From Planotetraspora phitsanulokensis (GTDB lineage Bacteria > Actinomycetota > Actinomycetes > Streptosporangiales > Streptosporangiaceae), in contig NZ_BOOP01000001.1 in assembly GCF_016863295.1 (NCBI RefSeq), forward strand, positions 124,001 through 188,000: a stretch of 64,000 nucleotides of DNA, in the 5' to 3' direction. Shown here one piece after another: positions 20,299 through 29,347 of the stretch. Both the position numbers and the translations under genes were made by a program. The notes beneath the pieces were generated by a model. The model made no database searches. It had not been told where the DNA came from and worked only from the letters and a program-made list of their open reading frames with translations. The stretch's first letter is position 1, and every line of letters begins with the position of its first letter.

Positions 20299-20713
20299 GC
20301 AGTGAACCCCGCAGTGAAGGAGTCTCTCACAACTTAGTCGGTGTGTGGATCGTCCCAAAGGAGGACGCGCGCTGATCGTTATCAGCCCGGGCCGACTCTG
20401 TCGTCCGAGGAAGAAGCGTCAGGAACCCGGCGTGGCGGCCGTACGGGCAATCGGGCGGGAGATCCGCCGGAAGCCGGATCCCGGACCGGCGGCCGCCCGG
20501 CTTCCGCCCACCGTGACGTTCGCCCGTCAAGGAGATCACCGGGATTCCCCCTCAGCTCGGCTGCCCGGAAGCCGCGGTTGCGCCGTGACTCGGGTGATCA
20601 GTGCCAAGAACGGCCCAGCGGGCGGCCTGCACGAGGTATGCGTGGGCGTTATGCGGCAAATGCTCGGGTACGGCCTGGAGTGACTGCTCTTGCGGCTACC
20701 TGGGGGTTTTGCT
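20299..20713. other. Intergenic region without a supported gene
   Basis: It lies between the tRNA and the substrate-binding lipoprotein. Several frames of 70-110 codons are open on both strands, but their translations are Arg/Pro/Ala-rich and no start has a convincing ribosome site. The tRNA promoter should lie just above 20300. The last 25 bases carry the GGGGG ribosome site of the following gene. Confidence 0.5.
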
Positions 20714-21820
20714 GTGGGGAGACAGGGGTTTCGCTTCGCGGTGCCAGGTGTCTTCCTCATCTTCCTCATCGGACTCGCGGCATGCGGTGCCCCACGGCCG
20801 CTCGGCGCGGTCGGCACGATCCACGAAGGCTTCAGGATCGGCCTGCTGCTTCCCGAGAAGGGCGAAAGCCGCTACGAGAAGTACGACCGGCCGTACATCA
20901 CCAGGGCCCTGGCCGCCCTGTGCCCCCGGTGCGAGGTTGTCTACGCCAACGCGGGGCGCGACCACGTCCGGCAGGAACGGCAGATGGACGCGATGCTGGC
21001 CGAGGGGATCAAGGTGTTCATCCTCGGCGCCGTGGACGTGAACGCGATCGCGTCGGCCGTCGCCCGGGCCAAGTTCCACGGGGCGAAGGTCGTCGCCTAC
21101 GACCGACTGGCCAACGGGCCGATCGACGCCTACGTCTCCTACGACGACCGCCAGATCGGCCGGATGCAGGGTCAGGCGCTGCTCGACGCGATCAGGGCCC
21201 GTGGCGACCTTCGCCGCGGCGCGATCGTGATGATCAACGGGTCGCCGGTCAACCGGGCCTCGGCCGACGTGAAGGCCGGCGCCCACGCGGTCCTGGACGG
21301 TCAGGTGATCATCGGGAGGGAGTACGACATTCCGTCCCGCAGCCCGGAGACGGCCGCCGCTGCCGCCGCGAACGCGTTCGCCGTCCTCGGCGCGCAGAAG
21401 GTGGTCGGCGTTTACGTGGCCGACGACCGCATGGCTGCGGGGGTGGCAGCGATCATGGTGCGGGCACGTCTGAGGCCCGGAACCCCGCTGACCGGTGAGG
21501 GTGCCGAGGCCGCGGCCGTCCAGCGCATCCTGGACGGCGCGCAGACGATGACCGTCTACAAGCCGGTCGCGCCGGAGGCCGGCAACGCGGCGCGGCTCGC
21601 CGTCGACCTCGGGGCAGGCCGGACGGTGTACGGCACGGCCACCGTCGTCAACGGGACCACGGTGGCGATCCCGGCGATGATCACCTCTCCGGTCGTGGTC
21701 ACGAGCGCCAACGTCATCGCGACCGTCGTCAAGGACGGTCTCCTGGCTCCCGCCGAGGCCGTGCGCCGTCCGGCCGGGCCGGTGCGGCCGGCGAAGCCGG
21801 TCGTGGAGGCCACCCACTGA
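20714..21820 (+). CDS. Periplasmic sugar-binding-type lipoprotein (substrate-binding protein)
   Basis: 368 residues from GTG 20714 behind GGGGG. A lipoprotein signal (FAVPGVFLIFLIGLAAC, lipobox LAAC) is followed by a type I periplasmic-binding fold of the XylF/RbsB kind: RIGLLLPEKGESRYEKYDRP, RQMDAMLAEGIKVFILGAVD, KVVAYDRLANGPIDAYVSYDD and VGVYVADDRMAAGV. No ATPase or permease gene is next to it, so it either works with a distant ABC transporter or acts as a sensor protein. Its C-terminus ends in a Pro-rich tail. Confidence 0.82.
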   Translation: MGRQGFRFAVPGVFLIFLIGLAACGAPRPLGAVGTIHEGFRIGLLLPEKGESRYEKYDRPYITRALAALCPRCEVVYANAGRDHVRQERQMDAMLAEGIKVFILGAVDVNAIASAVARAKFHGAKVVAYDRLANGPIDAYVSYDDRQIGRMQGQALLDAIRARGDLRRGAIVMINGSPVNRASADVKAGAHAVLDGQVIIGREYDIPSRSPETAAAAAANAFAVLGAQKVVGVYVADDRMAAGVAAIMVRARLRPGTPLTGEGAEAAAVQRILDGAQTMTVYKPVAPEAGNAARLAVDLGAGRTVYGTATVVNGTTVAIPAMITSPVVVTSANVIATVVKDGLLAPAEAVRRPAGPVRPAKPVVEATH

Positions 21821-22031
21821 TCGGCCCGTCCGGCTCCTCCTCCGGAGACACCGTGGACCTTCCGACCCGGCTAATACGGGACGTCGCCTTCCCGGACGTG
21901 ACCGAGCACGCTCGGCGGGGATCAGCCATGTTCATCTGCCTTCCGGCTGATGGGCGCAGGTTGGGCCCGGGAGTGCCGCGTTAGCATGGGTGTCATATGA
22001 GCTGGTGACGCTCGCATCGGGGGGAGCGAAG

Positions 22032-22475
22032 ATGATGATCACCGCTCGAGAGTTGAAAGATCGTGTGATCGACGCTCTGAACAAGCACGATCTCGAAGCG
22101 ACCAAGCAGTGCTTCGCCCCAGACGCCGTCTATGTCGGCCCGGTGGGCACAGCTGAAGGGCACGAACAGATCGGCTGGTACTTCGAGCATCTACTCGAAG
22201 CCTTTCCAGATCTACATCTCACACCGTGGTGCAAGGTCCCTGTTTACGACCCGGCCGTCTCGGCCGTCTCCGAGTACGTCATGACGGGGACGCATCTCGG
22301 GCCGTTCCTGCTGCCCGGAGGGTCGGCGCTGCCCGCTACCGGGAATCGCATCGCGGTTCGCGCAGCCGGGATGTGCACCATCGAGGACGGACTGATCATC
22401 AGCGATCGCGAATACTACGATCAGCTGGAGTTGCTCAGTCAGCTCGGTCTTTGCCTGCCGGAGTCCGTCGCCTGA
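22032..22475 (+). CDS. SnoaL-like / ester cyclase family protein
   Basis: 147 residues from ATG 22032, preceded by GGGGGGAGCG. It has a cone-shaped NTF2-like fold pattern: DALNKHDLEATKQCFAPDAVYVGPVG near the N-terminus, IGWYFEHLLEAFPDLHL in the middle, and the final strand SDREYYDQLELLSQLG. SnoaL-type proteins include polyketide cyclases and many small hydrolase-like proteins of unknown substrate. It is a single gene with no biosynthetic neighbours. Confidence 0.8.
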   Translation: MMITARELKDRVIDALNKHDLEATKQCFAPDAVYVGPVGTAEGHEQIGWYFEHLLEAFPDLHLTPWCKVPVYDPAVSAVSEYVMTGTHLGPFLLPGGSALPATGNRIAVRAAGMCTIEDGLIISDREYYDQLELLSQLGLCLPESVA

Positions 22476-22524
22476 CCGCCCTCAACCTCGACTGGCCGGC
22501 TTTGACCTGTCCGGCCCGTTCCTC

Positions 22525-22638
22525 TTACTGCGCGCCATCGGCGGCTACGCCGAGGAAGCGCGGCGCCAGGATCGTGTAGTCGAGGACGTCGACGCCGAGC
22601 CGCGGATCCGGCGCGTCGAGCACAAGGTGATCAGGCAC
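22525..22638 (-). pseudogene. Possible C-terminal remnant of a lost gene
   Basis: A 37-residue reading frame (GTG at 22638 to TAA) reads like the C-terminal end of a protein: HLVLDAPDPRLGVDVLDYTI, then LAPRFLG. Codon use fits the genome, but there is no ribosome site, and only low-complexity sequence lies upstream before the Ddn-like gene. I cannot name the parent family. Confidence 0.2.
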
Positions 22639-22700
22639 GGGAGGCCGGCCCCCTCTCCCACCTGCCCCCGTCGAATCGTGTTGAGCAGGTGCCCGCCTGC

Positions 22701-23120
22701 TCAGATCTCTGGAAGGCGCTCCAGGACGACGACCGGGATCTCGCGCGGGGCGGCCGACTTCTCATGATCGGAGAAGAAGGAGTAGTCCCGCTTGGCGGCC
22801 GTCCAGAGGCGGTCCCGCTCCTCGCCCGACGTGACCGTGGCGGTCGCGATGTACACCTCCGGCCCGATCTCGACGGTGACCTTGGGCTCGGCGAGGAGGT
22901 TGTGGAACCAGTCCGTATGCGCGGCCGCGCCCGCGTTGGAGGCGAAGGCCACGAGCCTGTCGCCGTCCCGCATGTACATCATCGGGGTGGTGTGCGGCCT
23001 GCCGGTTCTGCGTCCGCGCGTGGTCAGCAGCAGGATCGGCCGGCCCTCGAAGGGCCCGCCGCCCTCATGGGCGCGAAAGTCGTCGATCGTCTTCCGGTTG
23101 ATCTCACGGATGTCGTCCAT
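22701..23120 (-). CDS. F420-dependent (deazaflavin) nitroreductase-family oxidoreductase
   Basis: 139 residues from ATG 23120. It has the Ddn/FDOR-A core: LLLTTRGRRTGRPHTTPMMY, DGDRLVAFASNAGAAAHTDW, then WFHNLLAEPKVTVEIG. These proteins bind reduced F420 and transfer hydride to quinones, nitro compounds or other small molecules. The F420 reductase gene near 62.2 kb shows that the organism uses this cofactor. The same-strand patatin gene is 52 bp upstream, so the two may be co-transcribed. Confidence 0.88.
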   Translation of the reverse strand: MDDIREINRKTIDDFRAHEGGGPFEGRPILLLTTRGRRTGRPHTTPMMYMRDGDRLVAFASNAGAAAHTDWFHNLLAEPKVTVEIGPEVYIATATVTSGEERDRLWTAAKRDYSFFSDHEKSAAPREIPVVVLERLPEI

Positions 23121-23172
23121 GAGGGCATCCTGACCTGAATTCCTGTCACCATGTGTCAGGCGCGGCCTGCTT

Positions 23173-24000
23173 TCACGCGCTCCACACCGCGGCGACGGAC
23201 TCGGCCAGCGTCTCGCTCTGGGCCAGCCCCGCCTTGTACGCCGGGCCCCACAACCCCGGATCAAGGACGTTGTCCCCGAAAACGGCCACGGTCGCCTCGT
23301 CCGGCTGGACCACGAGCGTCTGCGCCGTTCCGACGGCGAGCAACTCGGCCTCCAGCATGGCGCGGGGGGACATGGCGCCCAGCGGCTCCAGCACCAGCAC
23401 GGTGCCGGCGCCGGAGGCCAGGTCGGCGTTCGTGGGGGAGCGCACCCCGCCGTCCACGTAGCGCCCGCCCGAGATCTCGACGGGCGGGTAGACCATGGGC
23501 ACCGCGCAACTGGACGCGACGGCGAGCACCAGAGGGACGCCGGACTCCTTGTCCCAGACGACGAACTCGCCGGTCGCGGCGTTCACCGAGGTGATCAGGA
23601 GTTCGCGGTCGGGCCACTCCTTGATCGGAAGCCGGTCGCCGATCCTCTCGATGCGGGCGGTCGCGGGTCCGGTGGGTGCCGCGAGGGCCATCTGGCCGAC
23701 CCTTCGCCGCGCCTCCTGGGGGTCGAGACTCGGGTCGAACAGGATGGCGAAGGCCTCCATGACGGCCTCGGAGGCGACCGTCGGGGCCGGTCCGGTGTCG
23801 ACGTTCGCCTGGCGGCCGACGGCGGCCTCCAAGTCGGCTCCCGTGGCGAGGAGCGTGCCCGTGACCGAGCCCGCCGAGGTTCCGATGATCCGGTCGGCGG
23901 TGCCGAGGTCAACCCCGCGCTCGCGCAGGCCCACGACGACTCCGGCCTCCCAGGCGATCCCGGCGACTCCTCCGCCGCCGAGCACCAGTGCACTAGTCAT
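23173..24000 (-). CDS. Patatin-like phospholipase
   Basis: 275 residues. It has the patatin catalytic pattern: oxyanion loop LVLGGGGVAGIAWEAGV at the N-terminus, nucleophile elbow GTSAG (IIGTSAGSVTG), and the catalytic Asp in VDGGVRSPTNADL. It is an acyl hydrolase acting on lipids, probably cytoplasmic since no signal peptide is present. It lies 41 bp downstream of the aminotransferase on the same strand. The frame stays open upstream into that gene, but the ATG at 24000 begins exactly at the family N-terminus. Confidence 0.9.
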   Translation of the reverse strand: MTSALVLGGGGVAGIAWEAGVVVGLRERGVDLGTADRIIGTSAGSVTGTLLATGADLEAAVGRQANVDTGPAPTVASEAVMEAFAILFDPSLDPQEARRRVGQMALAAPTGPATARIERIGDRLPIKEWPDRELLITSVNAATGEFVVWDKESGVPLVLAVASSCAVPMVYPPVEISGGRYVDGGVRSPTNADLASGAGTVLVLEPLGAMSPRAMLEAELLAVGTAQTLVVQPDEATVAVFGDNVLDPGLWGPAYKAGLAQSETLAESVAAVWSA

Positions 24001-24041
24001 ATCCCGATTATGTGTGACGTGATCGCCGAAAACAGGGCTCC

Positions 24042-25379
24042 TCAACCTGTGAGTTCCGTGACGGCCGCCGTGAACAGCTCGGTGTGCAGGTCGACGTCCT
24101 CGGCGGTGGTCGAGGGGCACATCAGGGCCATGTTGTGGAAGGGCGTCATCAGCACGCCGCGGTTGTGCATGAACAGGTGGAAGTAGTCGTCCAGTTCGTC
24201 GTCCGACAGCGCCGCGGACTCGCCGCCGTTCTTCGGCGCTCCGAAGCGATATTCCGTACGGGCGCCGAGCTGCGTGACCGACCACGGCAGCCCCTCGATC
24301 GCCTTGGCCACGCCGTCCGTGAAGCGGGCCGCCAGCGTGGTCATGTACGCGAAGGCGTCCTCCGTGAGCACCTCCTCGAGGGTGGCCCGCGCGGCGGCGA
24401 TGGACAGGGCGTTGCCCGCGAGCGTGCCGCCGACACCGCCCACGTCGACGAGGTCGGCGTCCTTCTCGGCGAGGATCCTGTCGGCGACCTCCCGCGTGAC
24501 GCCGTACGCGCCGATGGGGACGCCCCCGGCGATCGACTTGCCGATGGTCACGATGTCGGGGTCGAGGTCCCACGCCCGGGTGCACCCTCCGGGGCCGGCC
24601 GAGAACGTGTGGGTCTCGTCGTTGATCAGCAGCGTCCCGTGCCGCCGGGTCAGTTCCCGTACGGCGGGCAGGAACCCCGGCTCCGGCAGAACGATGCCGA
24701 TATTGGTCAGCGCGGGCTCCATCAGCACACAGGCGACGTCGCCGTGGGACAGCGCCCGGTCCAGCGCGTCCAGATCGTTGAACTCGACGACCCGGGTGGT
24801 CAGCGCGGGATCGACGGGCGGGCCGACGTTGCCGGGGCGGGGCAGTGTGACGCCGCCGGGGCCGAGCGTGACCACCGTCTCGTCCACGCTGCCGTGATAG
24901 CAGAAGTTGAACACCAGGATCTTGGGCCTGCCGGTGATCTGGCGCGCCAGCCGGATGGCCCACCGGTTGGCGTCGGTCGCGGTCAGGCTGAAGCTCCACA
25001 GGCCGACCTTGAACCGGCGGGTCAGCTCGGCTCCGACCCGCTCCGCGTCCTCGCTCGGGAGCATCGCGGTCAGCCCCAGCCGGTTCCGTACGGCGCGCAT
25101 GACGGGCTCGGGGGAGTGGCCGGCCATCGCGCCGGTGTCGCCGAGGCAGAAGTCGACGTACTCGAAGCCGTCGATGTCGCGGACGCGTGCGCCGCGCGCC
25201 TCGTCGAGGTAGGCGGGGAACCGCCCGGCGGACTTGTTCATCCAGGTCATCGGCACACGACCGAGAAGGGAGCCGGCGTTGTCGTAGGCCGCCCGGCTGC
25301 GCGGCAGCCGGGTCTCGTAGGTCTGGCGCTCGCGTTCGAGCAGGACGTGGAGGCGGTTCCGGTCGAGCATGTAAGGCAT
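24042..25379 (-). CDS. Class III aminotransferase (glutamate-1-semialdehyde aminomutase-like)
   Basis: 445 residues. PLP fold type I: ARGARVRDIDGFEYVDFCLG at the N-terminus, LVFNFCYHGSVDETVVTLG, LLINDETHTFSAGPGG with the PLP-ring Asp, and the Schiff-base Lys in DIVTIGKSIAGGVPIGAYG. It resembles aminomutases but is outside any haem operon, so the role is probably transamination of an amine or amino acid. The ATG is preceded by GTGAGG. The 53-bp repeat array lies just upstream. Confidence 0.88.
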   Translation of the reverse strand: MPYMLDRNRLHVLLERERQTYETRLPRSRAAYDNAGSLLGRVPMTWMNKSAGRFPAYLDEARGARVRDIDGFEYVDFCLGDTGAMAGHSPEPVMRAVRNRLGLTAMLPSEDAERVGAELTRRFKVGLWSFSLTATDANRWAIRLARQITGRPKILVFNFCYHGSVDETVVTLGPGGVTLPRPGNVGPPVDPALTTRVVEFNDLDALDRALSHGDVACVLMEPALTNIGIVLPEPGFLPAVRELTRRHGTLLINDETHTFSAGPGGCTRAWDLDPDIVTIGKSIAGGVPIGAYGVTREVADRILAEKDADLVDVGGVGGTLAGNALSIAAARATLEEVLTEDAFAYMTTLAARFTDGVAKAIEGLPWSVTQLGARTEYRFGAPKNGGESAALSDDELDDYFHLFMHNRGVLMTPFHNMALMCPSTTAEDVDLHTELFTAAVTELTG

Positions 25380-25421
25380 GCTGCCTCACCCGAATCCGAC
25401 AAATCCACCCCCCAATTATTT

Positions 25422-25600
25422 TGGCCGTGATCACGCACGGGTTTGGCCAGGTGGGGGAATGCTTCTTCGAACGCGTGCATGATCACGGCCGGGGTTGGCG
25501 CAGGTCGGGGCGTACCTTCCCGAACCCGTACATGATCACGGCCAGGGTTTGGGCGGGTCGGGGGGCACTTCTCCGAGCTCGTGCATGATCACGCGCGGGA
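25422..25600. repeat. Tandem array of about 53-bp units each carrying TGATCACG
   Basis: TGATCACG occurs at 25428, 25480, 25533 and 25586, i.e. spacings of 52, 53 and 53 bp. The last three copies share the fuller core CATGATCACG and all units share flanking GGTCGGGG / CTTC-CGAA-type sequence, so whole units are repeated, not just the core. The array lies between the divergent aminotransferase and PGPGW genes, and a similar core is found near 40.1 and 44.3 kb. It could be a REP-like element or a multi-site operator. Confidence 0.8.
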
Positions 25601-25641
25601 GGGTGGGGCGTCATTATCCTTGTTTGTGGGGGGTGAGCCGT

Positions 25642-26064
25642 ATGGCGACGACCGAGGAGCACGGCGGCACGGGGAAGGTCGTTCTAACGGAGGAGATGAG
25701 CTTTCTCGATCGCATACGTGCCACTCCGGCGGGCCGGCTGACACTGAAGATCGTCATCGGAGTGCTCGGCGCGGCCATCATCGTCACCGGGCTCATCATG
25801 GTGCCGTTTCCCGGCCCGGGCTGGCTCGTGGTCTTCGCGGGCCTCGCCCTGCTGGCCACGGAGTTCGCCTGGGCGTCGAGGCTGCTGCAGGTCGCCAAGG
25901 ACAAGGTGATGGCGGCCACCGGCTGGTTGAAGCGGCAGAACTGGTTCGTCCGCATCGTGGCAGGGGGGCTGACCCTGATCGTGGCGGCCGCCATCGTGTG
26001 GGCGACGATCAAGTTCACCATGGGGATCGACCTGATCGAGGAGGCACGCGACCTGCTCGCGTGA
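25642..26064 (+). CDS. PGPGW-motif transmembrane protein (TIGR02611 family)
   Basis: 140 residues. It contains the motif MVPFPGPGWLVVFAGLALLATE between two membrane helices, typical of this uncharacterised actinobacterial family, and a third helix near the C-terminus (IVAGGLTLIVAAAIVWATI). The function is unknown. The ATG at 25642 follows GGGGGGTGAG; an open frame continues upstream through the repeat array, but that part is not protein-like. Confidence 0.85.
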   Translation: MATTEEHGGTGKVVLTEEMSFLDRIRATPAGRLTLKIVIGVLGAAIIVTGLIMVPFPGPGWLVVFAGLALLATEFAWASRLLQVAKDKVMAATGWLKRQNWFVRIVAGGLTLIVAAAIVWATIKFTMGIDLIEEARDLLA

Positions 26065-26085
26065 CTCAGGGGGACGCGGCAGGCC

Positions 26086-27264
26086 TCAGCCGCCGGCCAG
26101 GGCCAGCCGCCGCACGGCGAGTTCGGTGAACAGCGTGGCGCCGTCCGAGAGGACGGCGTCGTCGAACATCGCCTCGGGGGAGTGGTTGGCGGCCGCCGAC
26201 GACGGGTCGCGGTCGGGCGGGCAGGCGCCGACGAGCAGGAAGGCGCCCGGCACCTCCTGGAGCACGTAGGAGAAGTCCTCCGAGCCCGGAGTCGCGTGCG
26301 GCAGCGGGAAGTAGCTGCCCTGCCCCAGGGTCTCCCGCACGGTCTGCGCCGCGAAGTCGGCCTCGGTGTGGTCGTTCACCGTCACGGGGTACCCGATGCC
26401 GAACTCGCACTCGACGGTGAGCCCGTGGGCCTCCCCGATGCCTCGCGCGAGCCGTACGAGCCCGTCCCTGACGCGGCCGCGGGCGTCGCCGGAGAAGGTC
26501 CGGATGGTCGTCGAGAACCGGGCCTCGTCGGGGATGACGTTGTCGGCCGTTCCGGCGTGGAAGCTGCCCACGGTGACCACCACAGGGTCGTACACGTCGA
26601 ACGTCCGCGTCACGTGCGTCTGCATGGCCGTCACGATCTCGCAGGCCGCGGGGATGGGGTCGAGCGCGGCGTGCGGGCTTGAGCCGTGGCCGCCCCGACC
26701 GCGCACGGTGACGAAGAGCGTGTCGGCCGCCGCCATGATCGGCCCGCCCTTGGTGAGGACCAGGCCGTGGGGGATCGTCATCGAGAAGACGTGCATGCCG
26801 TACGCCGCGACGGGACGCGACCCGGACGCGTCGAGCACGCCCTCCTCGATCATGATCTTGGCGCCCTCCTGGCCCTCCTCGCCCGGCTGGAACATGAAGA
26901 CGACGTCGCCGGCGAGGTCGGAGCGTCTTCCGGACAGCAGGCGGGCCGCGCCGGTCAGCATCGTCATGTGCAGGTCGTGGCCGCAGGCGTGCATCTGGCC
27001 GTCGATCACCGACCGGTACGGCACGTCGGCGTTCTCGTGCACGGGAAGCGCGTCCATGTCGGCCCTGAGCAAGACCGTCGGACCGGGTCGTCCACCCCGC
27101 AGGACGGCGGTCACCGACGTCAGCCGCTCACCCGTGGTGATCTCCAGAGGAAGGCCGTCGAGCGCGGAGAGGATCTTCTCCTGAGTGCGGGGGAGGTCCA
27201 GGCCCACTTCGGGCTCACGATGTAAGGCGTGGCGGAGCTCGGCCAGCTCATCCTGAAAAGTCAT
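26086..27264 (-). CDS. M20-family amidohydrolase (hippurate / N-acyl amino acid hydrolase type)
   Basis: 392 residues. M20D zinc-hydrolase motifs: LRHALHREPEVGLDLPRTQE, LLRADMDALPV, the metal-binding GQMHACGHDLHMTML, FMFQPGEEGQEGA with the catalytic Glu, the dimerisation segment GRGGHGSSPHAALDP, and a late metal His in GSEDFSY. It hydrolyses N-acyl or N-benzoyl amino acids in the cytosol. It ends 21 bp from the convergent PGPGW gene. Confidence 0.93.
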   Translation of the reverse strand: MTFQDELAELRHALHREPEVGLDLPRTQEKILSALDGLPLEITTGERLTSVTAVLRGGRPGPTVLLRADMDALPVHENADVPYRSVIDGQMHACGHDLHMTMLTGAARLLSGRRSDLAGDVVFMFQPGEEGQEGAKIMIEEGVLDASGSRPVAAYGMHVFSMTIPHGLVLTKGGPIMAAADTLFVTVRGRGGHGSSPHAALDPIPAACEIVTAMQTHVTRTFDVYDPVVVTVGSFHAGTADNVIPDEARFSTTIRTFSGDARGRVRDGLVRLARGIGEAHGLTVECEFGIGYPVTVNDHTEADFAAQTVRETLGQGSYFPLPHATPGSEDFSYVLQEVPGAFLLVGACPPDRDPSSAAANHSPEAMFDDAVLSDGATLFTELAVRRLALAGG

Positions 27265-27359
27265 GGCACATCCTCATCAGAGCGGAAGGCGACCTTGTCG
27301 CCATCGTCACCCTAGTGCGCCGTGTACCACGGAGTAATCGCATGTGGCCGTGCGGCGAA

Positions 27360-27389
27360 GGGCGGGCGACACCTCCGTGTCGCCCGCCC
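27360..27389 (-). terminator. Perfect 13-bp hairpin after the ABC exporter gene
   Basis: GGGCGGGCGACAC (27360-27372) pairs perfectly with GTGTCGCCCGCCC (27377-27389) around a CTCC loop. It lies 30 bp past the exporter stop codon. No T-run follows, as is usual for high-GC actinomycete terminators. Confidence 0.75.
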
Positions 27390-27418
27390 CCATGTACGGC
27401 CCGCGGCCTCCGGCTCGG

Positions 27419-29347
27419 TCAGGAGACGCGCATCGGCGTGCCGAGGCGCCGCCGCGTCAGCCGGACCGATCGTCCCCGCCCCGTCGCGGGCGCGGGCCCG
27501 AGCACCACCTTCTCGGCCGCGTCCGGCATGAGACGGAGGTCGTGGGTGATCAGGATCGTGGTCCGCCCCGACATGAGCCGGCCCAGCGGCTCCATGATGC
27601 GAGCGGCCGTCGCCTCGTCGAGCCCTGTCATCGGCTCGTCCAGGATGAGCACGGGAGCGTCCCGGAGGACGGCGCGCGCTATGGCGATGCGCTGCCGCTG
27701 ACCGCCGGACAGCAACCGGCCCTTCTGACCTACGGGTGTGTCGTAGCCCTCCGGGAGCCTGCGAATGAAATCGTGCGCGCCCGCCGTGACCGCGGCCCGC
27801 ACGATCTCGGCCGGGTCCGCCCCGGACCTGCCGTACGCGATGTTGTCGCGGACGGTCCCGGAGAACAACATGTTCTCCTGGGTGAGCAGGGTGACGCGCT
27901 CGCGCAGGGTCCGGTGCGGCAGGTCGCGGATGTCCACTCCGTCGAGCAGGATGCGCCCGCCTGAGGGGTCGTAGAACCGCAGCAGCAGCTTGGCGATCGT
28001 CGACTTCCCCGCTCCGCTCGGGCCGGTGCACACGATCAGGTCACCCGGCCGCGCGGTGAACGACAGGCCGGCCAGAGTCGGCCGGGTCCGATTGGGATAG
28101 GTGAAGTGCACCCCGGCGAACTCGATGCGCCCACCGGTCTGGTGGACGGAGGGCTGCAGGGCCCCTCCCGCGACCGTGGCGGCGGTGCCCTGCCGATCCG
28201 CGGCCGTGCCGACCGTGCCGGACGCGGTGGTCGCGGTGGTCGTGCCGGCCTCTGTGCTCGTGATGGGCCGGTCGACGACGGTCGGCCGGGCGTCGAGCAC
28301 CTCGAGGATGCGGTCCGAACCCGCGGCCGCCTCGGAGACGGTGAGCGCGGTCTCCCCGAGCCCGCGGACCTGCGGATAGAGGTAGGCCAGGTACGCGGCG
28401 AAGGCCAGCAGCCCGCCCAGCGTGAGCCGCCCGGAGGCGATCTCCCACGCGCCCACCCCGATGATGGTGAGCAGGCAGCCGGTCTCGATGACCTGTACGG
28501 CGGGGCCGTACAGGGCGGACAGCCGCGCCTGTGCGAGGTTGGCGCGCAGCCAGCCGCGCCCCGCGGTGTGAAGCCGCGCGGCCTCGGTCTCCTGACGGTT
28601 GTACGCCTGCACCAGCGCCTGGTTGGACAGCGCCTCCTCGATGGCGCTGTTCATGGCCCCGTTGCTGAGGCGTTCGCGTGCGGCGGCCTGCCGGAAGCGC
28701 CCGGCGAAGCCCTTGGACACCAGGACGAACGCCGGGATGAGCGCGAACGTCACCAGCGCCAGGTCCCACCGGATGAAGACGGCGGCCGTCGCGAAGAAGA
28801 CCACGCTGATCAGCGCCGTGATCAGCTTGATCAGTCCGGAGACCACCAGTTCCTCGATGGCCTCGATGTCGTCGGTCAGCCTCGCCATGAGGTCGCCGAG
28901 TCTGCGGTTCTCGAAATAGTCGGGTGTCAGTGTCTGCAGGTGCTCGAACACGCCGTCACGCACACGCAGCAGGAACCGTTCTCCGCCGAGGGCGGCGGTG
29001 TAGGCGCTGGCGAAGGCGGCGCCACCGGCGAGCGCGGTGAGACCCAGCCAGGCCGCGGCGGGCGACCAGAACGCGGACAGGTCGCCGCTGCTGAGCACCT
29101 CGTCGGTGATGCGGCCGAACAGCGCGATGGCCGCGACCTCGCACGCCGTGCCCACCATCGCCGCGACCACCCCGACGGCGAACAACCGGCGCAGGCCCCG
29201 GGTGTAGGGCCAAAAGCGCCGGAATGTCGCCCTGATCGAGATGAACGGCGCGATATCGGCCGATGCGCTCGTTCGTCCCGACTCCGGGAAGCGGGGGAGC
29301 CGGCGGGTGACCCGCCGGCTCCCATCCTCTTGTGGCAGGGAACTCAC
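27419..29347 (-). CDS. ABC-type exporter, fused membrane and ATPase domains
   Basis: 642 residues. Residues about 55-330 form a six-helix ABC exporter domain (GLRRLFAVGVVAAMVGTACE, then LTPDYFENRRLGDLMARLTD). The ATPase has Walker A GPSGAGKST, Q loop LLTQENMLFSGTV, signature LLSGGQRQR, Walker B VLILDEP and H loop ITHD. Between them is an unusual Thr/Ala-rich insert of about 45 residues (EAGTTTATTASGTVGTAA). The start is taken as GTG 29347, which overlaps the stop of the small upstream ORF by GTGA; GTG 29350 is possible. Single-gene exporters of this kind act as homodimers on lipids, peptides or drugs. The translationally coupled small ORF hints at a peptide substrate. Confidence 0.88.
   Translation of the reverse strand: MSSLPQEDGSRRVTRRLPRFPESGRTSASADIAPFISIRATFRRFWPYTRGLRRLFAVGVVAAMVGTACEVAAIALFGRITDEVLSSGDLSAFWSPAAAWLGLTALAGGAAFASAYTAALGGERFLLRVRDGVFEHLQTLTPDYFENRRLGDLMARLTDDIEAIEELVVSGLIKLITALISVVFFATAAVFIRWDLALVTFALIPAFVLVSKGFAGRFRQAAARERLSNGAMNSAIEEALSNQALVQAYNRQETEAARLHTAGRGWLRANLAQARLSALYGPAVQVIETGCLLTIIGVGAWEIASGRLTLGGLLAFAAYLAYLYPQVRGLGETALTVSEAAAGSDRILEVLDARPTVVDRPITSTEAGTTTATTASGTVGTAADRQGTAATVAGGALQPSVHQTGGRIEFAGVHFTYPNRTRPTLAGLSFTARPGDLIVCTGPSGAGKSTIAKLLLRFYDPSGGRILLDGVDIRDLPHRTLRERVTLLTQENMLFSGTVRDNIAYGRSGADPAEIVRAAVTAGAHDFIRRLPEGYDTPVGQKGRLLSGGQRQRIAIARAVLRDAPVLILDEPMTGLDEATAARIMEPLGRLMSGRTTILITHDLRLMPDAAEKVVLGPAPATGRGRSVRLTRRRLGTPMRVS

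Noticed and set aside
25422-25600. CRISPR array
   Set aside because: The repeats are whole 53-bp units in direct tandem with no constant-repeat/variable-spacer alternation, and there are no cas genes.
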